This document shows, piece by piece, positions 34,710 through 42,837 of a stretch of DNA of 64,000 nt. The notes beneath the pieces were generated by a model. The model was not told the origin of the DNA. It ran no database searches and worked only from the letters and a program-made list of their open reading frames with translations. The DNA comes from CAYFIW01 sp964343265 (GTDB lineage Bacteria > Chloroflexota > Dehalococcoidia > Lucifugimonadales > UBA826): contig CAYFIW010000002.1 in assembly GCA_964343265.1 (NCBI GenBank), positions 26,301-90,300 of the forward strand, in the 5' to 3' direction. The position numbers and the translations under genes are program-made. Positions within the stretch are counted from its first letter, which is position 1, and every line of letters begins with the position of its first letter.

Positions 34710-36090
34710 AGTTATAACAATGTCTCTGGTAATGGTCGAGTCTATTTGGCTGTACGGCTTATTTTCAGTACTGGGAATATTATTGGGCTTGTCTGGAAGT
34801 CCAATTTCTTGGATAAGCTGTCTCATTGTTTATGGTTTTGGTCTTTATTTTTCCAGGATCATTTCATGGCTTCGCCTTAATAATCTGACATCATCACTTC
34901 TTATGGTTCTTATTGGATTCATCCTAATTTATATAACAGTTGGCATTGATGTATTACCATCTGGAACAGGTTTTTCAATGTCTTGGCTAACACAGTTTTA
35001 TTCATCTAAAACTGATAGCACGGGATCGATGTTTTATGTAATTATGGCAATTTTATGCGCACTTATAACGTGGGCAAGAAGTCTTCGTTCGGGTTCAGAT
35101 GATTTTCCGTTAGATACTCTAGTATTCGCTTTTCGAGTTGGGATACTAGTACTTGTGGTAGCAGTAACTGTTGATACGTTTTATTCAAAACGTCTCTATA
35201 TGCACTTACTGATGTTTTTGTTTTTCTCCGCGTCGCTTTGTGGTATGAGTTTTGGCCATATTATGCCGTCTTCCAGGCAAATAAAAACCTATACCTGGTT
35301 TCCTGTAATGCTCGGGATAGTAGCTACGATTCTGTCTGTTGGGGCACTTCTTGCTGCACTACAGCCAAGTATTATTAGTTTACTTTCTAGACCAATAATT
35401 TATGTAAGTTATATGTTAGGTCAACTGCTGATATATTTGATTGTTGTACCTGTCGCATTCTTGATACATATCGTTTTAAAGGCGATTATCTGGATGATTG
35501 GCGACCGTGAACCCAATCCTGCATTTGCTCAAATCGCCGAAGCTTCTAGGCAGCGAATGTCCCTTCAAGAATTTGCTTCAAAATCAGGAAGCGATAGCGG
35601 CTTCCTGTTTTCCCAGTTTTTTGAAATAGGTGCTATGTTTATCGGAACAGCATTTATTTTTATGGTTTTGTTTTGGGCGTTCAGGAGGAGAACTCAGTGG
35701 GGTAGGGAAGTATATGAAAAGGAAAAGCTGGATACGTCTCATGAAGTGGACCCATTTTCAGATTTATTTCGCTTATCAAAAAATTTGTTTTCCAGAGAAA
35801 AATCGAATCAAAAAGATAGAGATTATGTAATACCTGAAGATTTGGATGAATATTCAACGGATATATTGAAATCCTATTATGAAATGAGGCAAATGGCGGA
35901 AAATAAGGGAGTGAAATTTAATAAAAATTTCACTCCTGCAGAATCCGTTTCAGCATTTAGTAAATTTTTCTCGATTGAAAACGTTAAATTTGTTACCGAA
36001 AAATTTGTATATGTCTGTTACGGAAAGGTTCGATATGGGCATACGGAGGCGAAAATTGTAAGAGATAAACTTACTGATTTAGATCGGTAA
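34690..36090 (+). CDS. Polytopic membrane protein with C-terminal DUF4129-like domain
   Basis: A 466-residue protein with about nine hydrophobic segments to residue 270, another near 315-333, and a cytoplasmic C-terminal domain (about 390-460: YYEMRQMAENKGVKFNKNFTPAESVSAF, ending CYGKVRYGH). This is the layout of transglutaminase-like TgpA proteins and DUF4129 proteins, but I see no Cys-His-Asp transglutaminase core between the membrane part and DUF4129. GTG start with GGAGA 6 nt upstream. It forms a unit with moxR and DUF58. Confidence 0.75.
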   Translation: MTSIQDRVITMSLVMVESIWLYGLFSVLGILLGLSGSPISWISCLIVYGFGLYFSRIISWLRLNNLTSSLLMVLIGFILIYITVGIDVLPSGTGFSMSWLTQFYSSKTDSTGSMFYVIMAILCALITWARSLRSGSDDFPLDTLVFAFRVGILVLVVAVTVDTFYSKRLYMHLLMFLFFSASLCGMSFGHIMPSSRQIKTYTWFPVMLGIVATILSVGALLAALQPSIISLLSRPIIYVSYMLGQLLIYLIVVPVAFLIHIVLKAIIWMIGDREPNPAFAQIAEASRQRMSLQEFASKSGSDSGFLFSQFFEIGAMFIGTAFIFMVLFWAFRRRTQWGREVYEKEKLDTSHEVDPFSDLFRLSKNLFSREKSNQKDRDYVIPEDLDEYSTDILKSYYEMRQMAENKGVKFNKNFTPAESVSAFSKFFSIENVKFVTEKFVYVCYGKVRYGHTEAKIVRDKLTDLDR

Positions 36091-36095
36091 TTTAA

Positions 36096-36467
36096 TTAAA
36101 AAATGTTTTTTCCTAACCAAATACCTACGTAGGCAGAGAGCAAACCCACAGTAAAACTTCCTAAAACATTGAGAGTAAATTTTAAGTAATCTCCATCCTC
36201 TATGCTTTTTACGCTTGCTACTGTGATTGCAGAAAATGTTGTAAATGACCCACAGAATCCAACTACTAAAAAGAAACTGAAGTAGTCGTGCCAATTTGTT
36301 TTTAAGGAAGCAAGACTAATAAATAATCCCATTAATAAAGAACCGATTATATTTACTGTAAAAGTTCCGATAACAGTTGGGCCCAAGATATTAGTAGCGA
36401 ATCGGTCGACACCGTAACGAGTCAAGGCTCCCAGGGCACCTCCCAGAGCCACAATAATCCAACTCAA
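36096..36467 (-). CDS. crcB: Fluoride exporter CrcB/Fluc
   Basis: A 123-residue four-helix protein with ALGGALGALTRYGVDRF at the N-terminus, GTFTVNIIGSLLMGLF and the hallmark FCGSFTTFSAITV, which line the fluoride pore of dual-topology Fluc channels. Single copy here, so a homodimer is expected. TTG start, 4 nt after the trxB stop. No fluoride riboswitch is seen in front of trxB or crcB. Confidence 0.93.
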   Translation of the reverse strand: MSWIIVALGGALGALTRYGVDRFATNILGPTVIGTFTVNIIGSLLMGLFISLASLKTNWHDYFSFFLVVGFCGSFTTFSAITVASVKSIEDGDYLKFTLNVLGSFTVGLLSAYVGIWLGKNIF

Positions 36468-36471
36468 GTTT

Positions 36472-37407
36472 CTAATTCCTCCAATCCCCAGATTTCATGT
36501 ATCTAAATGCTGATAGGGCCGATGTTGCACCGTCTCCAGCACATGTTATCAACTGAGATGCAGAGTTTTTTCTTATATCTCCAGATGCTAATATTCCTTC
36601 AACCTTTGTTCGCATCCAAATATCAGTCTCTATGTGGCCTGCCGAGTCCAAATCCAATATAGAGCCTAGATAATTAGTATTTGGCGTCAAACCCACAAAT
36701 ATAAACACACCACTCATTTTTTCTGTAGTTTCTTCATGTGTCTTACTGTCAACTATAGAAATCGATTCCACCATTTGGTCACCATTAATTTTTTTAACCT
36801 CGGTGTTGCAATGGATTGTAATTTTTTCATTATTATCCACTTTTGTTTGCAGAATCGCTTGTGCGTGTGGTTGAGGTTCCCTGCAATATATATCCACGCT
36901 TGATGCGAAGTCAGTTAGCGTAAGGGCTTCTTCAAAAGCAGAATCTCCTCCACCAATCACGCAAACTTTTTGATCTAAAAAAAATGCACCATCGCAAGTG
37001 GCACAATATGAGACTCCAGATCCCTCTAGTCTATCTTCCCCTGGAACAGATAATTTTGTTAAAGTGGAACCCCCTGCAATTATCACTGTATGCGTTCGTA
37101 TGGCTGAATCATAGGTGATAACGTCAATACCAGAATCTCCGGGTTTTATTTCTGTCACTTCCGTGAGAGAAATTTCTGTTCCTGCTGACATAGCTTGGTC
37201 TTGCATTAGGCCAACGAGTTCTGCTCCGGACACTCCATTTGGAAATCCAGGATAGTCTTCGACTTTTTCCGCGTTAATGACCTGTCCTCCCGGCATGAGT
37301 CTTTCTAATAGAAGTGTGTTTAGTCCGAGTCTTGCAGAAAATATCCCTGCAGACATACCAGATACGCCCCCTCCTACAATCACCGTGTCCCTTATGTCTC
37401 TATTCAT
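36472..37407 (-). CDS. trxB: Thioredoxin reductase
   Basis: FAD-dependent NADPH:thioredoxin reductase of 311 residues. The FAD loop is VGGGVSGMSAGIFSARLG, the redox pair is Cys135/Cys138 in SYCATCDGAFF, the NADPH loop is VIGGGDSAFEEAL, and the C-terminal FAD segment is ASGDIR with TCAGDGATSA. ATAGGAG lies 11 nt before the ATG. It is divergent from thrC. It could feed electrons to redox proteins in the window such as the CxxU selenoprotein, but that is inference. Confidence 0.95.
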   Translation of the reverse strand: MNRDIRDTVIVGGGVSGMSAGIFSARLGLNTLLLERLMPGGQVINAEKVEDYPGFPNGVSGAELVGLMQDQAMSAGTEISLTEVTEIKPGDSGIDVITYDSAIRTHTVIIAGGSTLTKLSVPGEDRLEGSGVSYCATCDGAFFLDQKVCVIGGGDSAFEEALTLTDFASSVDIYCREPQPHAQAILQTKVDNNEKITIHCNTEVKKINGDQMVESISIVDSKTHEETTEKMSGVFIFVGLTPNTNYLGSILDLDSAGHIETDIWMRTKVEGILASGDIRKNSASQLITCAGDGATSALSAFRYMKSGDWRN

Positions 37408-37494
37408 GTATTCAGGCTCCTATTGTTTAACTTTGCTAGATGCCAAAAAAAGATATTTATACCGATGTATGATACCTATCTATTCAAATGCGAG

Positions 37495-37524
37495 TTGCAA
37501 ATTCAGCACCATTGGCACTATAGA
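37495..37524 (+). promoter_or_regulatory. Promoter for thrC
   Basis: TTGCAA and TATAGA with an 18-nt spacer, 58 nt before the thrC ATG, in the divergent gap after trxB. The leader between them is AT-rich and shows no T-box or lysine-type riboswitch. Confidence 0.45.
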
Positions 37525-37582
37525 ATAGTTAGTGAATAATAACTTTACAATTAAGTTAAAGTTAAAGGATTAGTATTTAAAC

Positions 37583-38758
37583 ATGAAAAGCTTTCTTTCA
37601 CATTTAGAATGTACTTATTGTGGCGATATATTTTCTTCAGGAGAACCTAATCGTATTTGCGAAGAATGTGGGAAAGTGCTTTATCCTCGATACGATGTCG
37701 ATGAAGCTAGGAAAGAGTTTACTAGAGAGTCACTAAATGGTCGAGCGCCTAATATGTGGCGCTATTTTGAAATGATGCCTATATTAGATGAGAAAAATGT
37801 AGTTAGTTTGGGGGAAGGTTTCACTCCTATTCTTCGGGCAAAACGACTGAGTGACTTGATCGGGGTGCAAGATATCCGAATTAAGGATGAATCTCTGAAT
37901 CCAACAGCCTCTTTCAAAGCCCGCGGTCTATCAGCCGCTGTTTCAAAGGCCAAAGAACTTGGAATTAAACGACTTACCATGCCTTCAGCTGGAAATGCAG
38001 CTGGAGCTATGTCTTGCTACGCTGCCAGGGCAGGTATGGATGCTTATGTGTATATGCCTAAAGATGCTCCAGATGCGAACCAAATAGAAGTTCAAATGAG
38101 TGGAGGGAACCTAAATTTAATAGATGGTTTGATAAGTGATGCAGGGATAATTTCAAGGGAGAAAGCGGCTCAACTAGATTTGTTTGACGTATCCACTCTG
38201 CAGGAGCCCTATAGAGTTGAAGGTAAGAAAACTATGGGTTACGAAATAGCCGAACAATTTAACTGGGTACTGCCAGACGTGATCATCTATCCTACTGGAG
38301 GAGGTACTGGAATTGTAGGAATGTGGAAAGCCTTTGAAGAGATGCAAAATCTTGGTTGGATAGATTCTAAGAGACCTAGAATGTATGCAGTACAAGCGGA
38401 AGGATGCGCTCCTATAGTACGGGCTTTCCACAATGGCGATACTTTTGCTAAACCTTGGGAGGGGGCTTCCACATTCGCTGCAGGTATAAGGGTTCCGGGT
38501 GCTATTGGGGATTACTTGATATTGGATGCATTAAGAAGCAGTTTAGGAGGGGCAGTGGAAGTTACGGACGGTGAAATACTTGAAATGATGAAACAAATTA
38601 CTAGCAACGAAGGTATATTTGTATGTCCAGAAGGTGCGGCAACAGCGGTAGCACTCCAAAAGTTTTTGGCTGATGGGTTGGTTTCGGCAGAGGAACAAGT
38701 CTTACTGTTAAATACCGGATCTGGCTTAAAATACCTAGACCTTATTCCGAGCATTTAA
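37583..38758 (+). CDS. thrC: Threonine synthase
   Basis: PLP enzyme that converts O-phosphohomoserine to threonine. It has an N-terminal zinc-ribbon (Cys10, Cys13, Cys26, Cys29) typical of the shorter ThrC class. PLP lysine is Lys112 in NPTASFKARGLS, the phosphate loop is PTGGGTGIVG, and the glycine-rich end is LLNTGSGLKYLD. Length 391 residues. No other threonine gene is adjacent. A fast-diverging relative, cysteate synthase, shares the fold but is less likely in a bacterium. Confidence 0.9.
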   Translation: MKSFLSHLECTYCGDIFSSGEPNRICEECGKVLYPRYDVDEARKEFTRESLNGRAPNMWRYFEMMPILDEKNVVSLGEGFTPILRAKRLSDLIGVQDIRIKDESLNPTASFKARGLSAAVSKAKELGIKRLTMPSAGNAAGAMSCYAARAGMDAYVYMPKDAPDANQIEVQMSGGNLNLIDGLISDAGIISREKAAQLDLFDVSTLQEPYRVEGKKTMGYEIAEQFNWVLPDVIIYPTGGGTGIVGMWKAFEEMQNLGWIDSKRPRMYAVQAEGCAPIVRAFHNGDTFAKPWEGASTFAAGIRVPGAIGDYLILDALRSSLGGAVEVTDGEILEMMKQITSNEGIFVCPEGAATAVALQKFLADGLVSAEEQVLLLNTGSGLKYLDLIPSI

Positions 38759-38786
38759 TGTAACTAAGATATATTTCGCTAATAAG

Positions 38787-39029
38787 CTATTTTAGATCTA
38801 CTGATGCCACGTGTGGTGCGTAAATAGATAAAGAACTTTCCATCATCATTTTTACCATTGTGTGATCTGGGACACATTCAGGACATTCTTCGTTTGTACC
38901 TTTTATATACTTAACACTTAGTTCTCCGTTGTCTAAGGAGAGAAATTCGAGAGTGCCCCCTTCAGAGGCTACTATGGTCTCTAAATTATCTAAAACAGTT
39001 TGTACGGCAGGATCTGTGTTTTGTATCAT
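38787..39029 (-). CDS. NifU-like (NFU) domain protein
   Basis: An 80-residue protein that matches the C-terminal NifU domain: an N-terminal helix (VQTVLDNLETIVASEGG), two strands, then Cys49 and Cys52 in ECPECVP, a helix and a final VASVDLK strand. Two such domains can hold a 4Fe-4S cluster. The usual CxGCP reads CPEC, a variant. GGAG lies 6 nt before the ATG at 39029, so the TTG one codon upstream is not used. It follows the thiolase gene by 11 nt; a cluster-carrier role is likely. Confidence 0.72.
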   Translation of the reverse strand: MIQNTDPAVQTVLDNLETIVASEGGTLEFLSLDNGELSVKYIKGTNEECPECVPDHTMVKMMMESSLSIYAPHVASVDLK

Positions 39030-39043
39030 CAATGTCTCCTATA

Positions 39044-40231
39044 TTAATTCAGTCTCTCAAACACTGTTGCGACACCTTGTCCTCCACCTACACACATAGT
39101 TACAAGTCCTATGTTTGTGTCACTTCTTTCCATTTCCTCCATCAATTTAACAGTCATTATTGCACCTGTTGCCCCTACAGGATGCCCTAAACTAATCCCG
39201 CTTCCGTTTGGATTTGTTTTTTCAATATCTAGATCTAATTCTCTAATGCAATATAAGGCTTGTGAAGCAAATGCTTCATTTAGCTCTATAACATCAATAT
39301 CATTAATATGCATCCCCGCCTTCGTCAAAACTTTTTGTACTGCTGGCACAGGTCCAGTACCCATAATTGCTGGTTCGACTCCTGCAACTCCTCGGGAGTG
39401 CCATTTCATTCTTGGTGTTAATCCTAATTCTGCTGCCTTTTCTGTCGTCATTAGAACAACAGCGGCCGCTCCATCATTAATACTGGATGCGTTGCCAGCT
39501 GTGACTGAACCGTCTTTTTTGAAAACAGGTCTCAAATTTGATAATCCTTCAATCGTGGTGTCTGCCCTGGGGCCTTCATCTCTAGTTACAATTACAGGAT
39601 CTGACTTCCTTTGAGGAACTTCTACATTAATTATTTGGCTTTCAAATCTTCCGGATTCAACTGCATGACTTGCTCTTGCGTGACTTAGGACTGCTAGTTC
39701 GTCCTGGGACGTCCGAGATACTGCAAATCTCTCCGCGACATTTTCGGCAGTGACTCCCATGTGATAGCGGTTGACAGGACATCCGAGACCTTCTGTCAGC
39801 CCATCAACTAACGTTGAATTTCCCATTCGTAGTCCGTCAAATCTAGCTTGATATTCTACTAAAAATGGGATCTGGCTCATATTTTCAGTGCCTCCTGCAA
39901 CTGCAATTTCAGCTTCTCCAGTTCGGATCAATTGTGCTGCCATGTTTATAGCTTCTAGCCCAGAAGAACATTGCCTGTTAACTGCTATAGTGGGTACCTC
40001 GTGAGGTATTCCAGATTTTAATGATGCTAGACGCGCAGCGTAACCTGCTTCAGCTGATTGAATCGCATTTCCCAGAACCACTTCGTCAACCATATCTGGC
40101 GATATTCCTGCTCTTTCTAACGCTGCTTTTATTGCTGTTGCTCCCAGATCGGGAGCACTTATGTCTTTAAAAGCGCCACCGAATCTTCCAACTGGAGTTC
40201 TGGCTCCGCTTACGATTACCGCCTCTTTCAT
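39044..40231 (-). CDS. Acetyl-CoA C-acetyltransferase (thiolase)
   Basis: A 395-residue thiolase. The acylated Cys88 is in VNRQCSSGLEAI, NEAFASQ and GHPVGATGAI carry the active-site Asn and His, and Cys380 in MCVGGGQG is the second catalytic cysteine. All residues for thiolytic or condensing activity are present. AGGAGA precedes the ATG. It may condense acetyl-CoA for isoprenoid or PHB routes or act in fatty acid degradation; neighbours do not decide. Compare the cysteine-less homologue at 46798. Confidence 0.93.
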   Translation of the reverse strand: MKEAVIVSGARTPVGRFGGAFKDISAPDLGATAIKAALERAGISPDMVDEVVLGNAIQSAEAGYAARLASLKSGIPHEVPTIAVNRQCSSGLEAINMAAQLIRTGEAEIAVAGGTENMSQIPFLVEYQARFDGLRMGNSTLVDGLTEGLGCPVNRYHMGVTAENVAERFAVSRTSQDELAVLSHARASHAVESGRFESQIINVEVPQRKSDPVIVTRDEGPRADTTIEGLSNLRPVFKKDGSVTAGNASSINDGAAAVVLMTTEKAAELGLTPRMKWHSRGVAGVEPAIMGTGPVPAVQKVLTKAGMHINDIDVIELNEAFASQALYCIRELDLDIEKTNPNGSGISLGHPVGATGAIMTVKLMEEMERSDTNIGLVTMCVGGGQGVATVFERLN

Positions 40232-40248
40232 GCTTTTTTCTCCTAGGT

Positions 40249-40329
40249 TTAAACAAGTTCGATGTTTCCGCTGTCTAAAATATCAAAGGGAAGTCGAGCG
40301 CGCAATTCAGTAGCCTTATTAAGTTCCAT
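40249..40329 (-). CDS. Possible 26-residue small protein upstream of the thiolase gene
   Basis: A short open frame with ATG and AAGGTG just before it, ending 17 nt ahead of the thiolase start, on the same strand. The predicted product (MELNKATELRARLPF, then DILDSGNIELV) is unlike random sequence in composition, and the frame stays open upstream for ten more codons. I do not recognise it. It may be a leader peptide, a remnant of a longer gene, or chance. The rest of the 217-nt gap carries the selB promoter and palindrome. Confidence 0.25.
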   Translation of the reverse strand: MELNKATELRARLPFDILDSGNIELV

Positions 40330-40374
40330 CTCACCTTCTAATATTTCACTATGATAGTCCTATGATTGAGAAGA

Positions 40375-40402
40375 TTGTGCTGTGATATTCTACGGTTATA
40401 TT
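40375..40402 (+). promoter_or_regulatory. Promoter for selB
   Basis: TTGTGC and TATATT separated by 16 nt. The predicted start of transcription falls at the left arm of the palindrome at 40409-40433. Confidence 0.45.
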
Positions 40403-40408
40403 GCATAC

Positions 40409-40433
40409 ATATCGTGTTTATATATCACGATAT
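40409..40433 (+). promoter_or_regulatory. Perfect 8-bp palindrome in front of selB
   Basis: ATATCGTG and CACGATAT flank a 9-nt AT-only centre. It lies between the predicted selB promoter and the GAGGTGA ribosome binding site (about 40437-40443). It could be a DNA operator overlapping the transcription start or a 5' mRNA hairpin controlling access to the ribosome binding site. Confidence 0.6.
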
Positions 40434-40448
40434 TTCTGAGGTGATAAT

Positions 40449-42311
40449 TTGTTTGTTGTCGGAACAGCTGGACATGTTGACCATGGAAAATCGGCACTTG
40501 TGAGAGCCCTAACAGGGATAGACCCTGATCGTCTCCAAGAAGAAAAAGAAAGAGGTATGACAATAGATCTAGGATTTGCATGGCTATCTTTGCCTAGTGG
40601 AAAGGATATATCTATTGTTGATGTTCCGGGGCACGAAAGATTCGTCAACAATATGTTGGCAGGAGTTGGTTCAGTAGATATGGCAATGCTCGTGGTAGCA
40701 GCGGATGAATCAATAATGCCCCAAACAAAAGAGCATTTGGCTATATTAGACCTCTTAAATGTAAAGAGCGGCGTGATCGTCATCACGAAAAAAGATCTTG
40801 TTGATGAGGAATGGATGGAACTTGTCAAACTAGATGTACAAGACTTGATTCAAGATACGGCTATGGCAAATTCTCCAATTTATGGCGTGTCATCGCAAAC
40901 AAGAGAAGGCATAAATGAGTTAATAGAAGGAATAGATAACGCATTATCTTTATCAAATCGAGGACGAGATATAGCCAGACCCCGATTGGCAATAGACAGA
41001 TCCTTTAGTGTCTCTGGTTTTGGGACTGTCGTGACTGGAACTTTAATTGATGGTTGCATAGAAGTGGGCCAAGAATTGGAAATCGCCCCTTCCAGAAAAT
41101 CAGTAAAGATACGTGGACTTCAAACACATAAAAGGAAAGAGGAAATTGCGAACCCAGGCACTAGGGTAGCCGCTAATATATCTGGGATTGACCAAACCGA
41201 TGTTAGCAGGGGAGATGTTCTGACTATTCCGGGATGGCTTCGGCCCAGCGAAGCATTCGACGTTCATTTGAAAGTATTAGAAGATGCTCCTAACAATCTT
41301 AGACACAATATGTTTGTAAGTCTCCATACAGGGACTATTGAAATAGTATCGAGATTACGTCTTCTAGAAGGTGATATTGCGGAACCTGGTTCAGTAACTT
41401 GGGCCCAAATAAAGCCAAATAGTTCTGTCCCAGTGGTTAAAGGAGATCATTTTGTACTTAGGTCTAATATGACGACTTTAGGGGGAGGAGTAGTAGTAGA
41501 TCCACACGCAAAAAGACATAGAAGGCGTGACGATAAGACAATTGAAAGATTAACTATTTTGGAAATGGGAACTATCTCAGATGTATTGGTGAATACAATC
41601 GACTCTCACGGTCTGAATCTATTAGACTTAAAAAACCTTTCCGATAAAATTGGAATGGAGACCTCCATAATAGTTAACGAAATATCTGCTCTGATCAATG
41701 ACGGAATGATTTTGAGTACAGACGACGACGTCAACGTAGCATTCTACTTCACTAAAAACTCCTGGGACTCACTCGTCGATATTACAACTTTATGGCTTAA
41801 TGAATATCACAAGGAATTTCCACTCCGGTCAGGGGCTCCGAAAGAAGAAATAAGGAATAGGTTAGGAATGGATGGATTCGCTTTCAATAAAGTTTTGTCA
41901 CTTTTATGTAAAAAAAACATTGTTGAAGAGAATGCATCAACTATATCTTTAATTGGGTATTCTCCGAGATTATCTTCAAAACAATTGGAGGTAACGAAAG
42001 CATATATAGATGCCATATCTAAAGATCCATTTTCCCCTTCTACTGACGTAGTTATTGAGTCAGAGGTATTGAATTTCCTACATGAATCTGGTGAAGTAGT
42101 CAAAGTAGCTGACGGAGTTACCTTTTCTGCAGGTAGCTACAATCAAATGGTCTCTTCTGTGAAAGAATACATAAATAAAAATGGGGATATTTCTGTGGGA
42201 GACGTTAGAGATTTGTTTCATACCAGCAGGAAGTACGCCTTGGCTTTGGTGGATTATTTGGACCAGCAACAGGTAACTAGACGGGTTGGTGATGTCAGAA
42301 TTTTAAGATAG
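40449..42311 (+). CDS. selB: Selenocysteine-specific elongation factor SelB
   Basis: GTPase that brings selenocysteyl-tRNA to UGA codons marked by a SECIS hairpin. It has G1 GTAGHVDHGKSALV, the switch region ERGMTIDLGFAWL typical of SelB, DVPGHERF, and TKKD. Domains II and III follow to about residue 350. The C-terminal half (about 380-620) holds the winged-helix repeats that bind SECIS RNA. TTG start with GAGGTGA. selA, selD and selC are not in the window. Its client is probably present: a UGA-containing gene at 53443. Confidence 0.95.
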   Translation: MFVVGTAGHVDHGKSALVRALTGIDPDRLQEEKERGMTIDLGFAWLSLPSGKDISIVDVPGHERFVNNMLAGVGSVDMAMLVVAADESIMPQTKEHLAILDLLNVKSGVIVITKKDLVDEEWMELVKLDVQDLIQDTAMANSPIYGVSSQTREGINELIEGIDNALSLSNRGRDIARPRLAIDRSFSVSGFGTVVTGTLIDGCIEVGQELEIAPSRKSVKIRGLQTHKRKEEIANPGTRVAANISGIDQTDVSRGDVLTIPGWLRPSEAFDVHLKVLEDAPNNLRHNMFVSLHTGTIEIVSRLRLLEGDIAEPGSVTWAQIKPNSSVPVVKGDHFVLRSNMTTLGGGVVVDPHAKRHRRRDDKTIERLTILEMGTISDVLVNTIDSHGLNLLDLKNLSDKIGMETSIIVNEISALINDGMILSTDDDVNVAFYFTKNSWDSLVDITTLWLNEYHKEFPLRSGAPKEEIRNRLGMDGFAFNKVLSLLCKKNIVEENASTISLIGYSPRLSSKQLEVTKAYIDAISKDPFSPSTDVVIESEVLNFLHESGEVVKVADGVTFSAGSYNQMVSSVKEYINKNGDISVGDVRDLFHTSRKYALALVDYLDQQQVTRRVGDVRILR

Positions 42312-42351
42312 TTGTAATAGAGGTAGTTTCAATATCGGTACGAGGAAGAAA

Positions 42352-42837
42352 ATGACATCTGGTAATACGCCCAATAGTATTGTAGTAAAAATCCCACAGT
42401 CTGCTGTCTCAGTCTCTCATATGTCTAATTTATTAAGGGTACTTCAAGCAACAGTAAGAGAAATTTCTTCAAGTCAATTAAATGAATTATATCCATCTGG
42501 ATTGCCGATTTTAGTTGCTAACTTTGAAGCATCCAAGGACCAAACAACGATTAGAATGAGCTTTGGAGACTCCATTAATCGCAACAGTAACCCTATTGTG
42601 GGTACAACTACTAACTCATTTGATGTATTTATGTCTATGTACGTTGATTTTCTTAATCAGGATGCTCAAAGTGATTTGTGGGGAGGGAAGCTTGTAAACC
42701 AGAACGCACGATTAGGTAAAGGCGTGGAAAGAAGATTTGTTCAATTGACCGGTATTTTAAGAAAGATTCCTGGCACTAGAATGACGGTGTCTGAGCTATC
42801 TATTCTATTTAATGAAAATGGATTTGGAGTTTCCTAA
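42352..42837 (+). CDS. Uncharacterised protein, first gene of the HerA-NurA cassette
   Basis: A 161-residue soluble protein that I do not recognise. It has no signal peptide or membrane segment and no cysteine cluster. It appears alpha/beta, with a hydroxyl-rich middle (TIRMSFGDSINRNSNP) and a C-terminal basic helix (GKGVERRFVQLTGILRKI) followed by a possible helix-turn-helix-like end (RMTVSELSILFNENG). A GAGGAAG ribosome binding site precedes the ATG. Its stop directly touches the nurA start (TAATTG), so it is translationally coupled to the nuclease gene and is probably a partner of it. Confidence 0.7.
   Translation: MTSGNTPNSIVVKIPQSAVSVSHMSNLLRVLQATVREISSSQLNELYPSGLPILVANFEASKDQTTIRMSFGDSINRNSNPIVGTTTNSFDVFMSMYVDFLNQDAQSDLWGGKLVNQNARLGKGVERRFVQLTGILRKIPGTRMTVSELSILFNENGFGVS

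Noticed and set aside
36820..36860. DnaA box-like TTATCCAC
   Set aside because: A single match inside trxB coding sequence; expected by chance.
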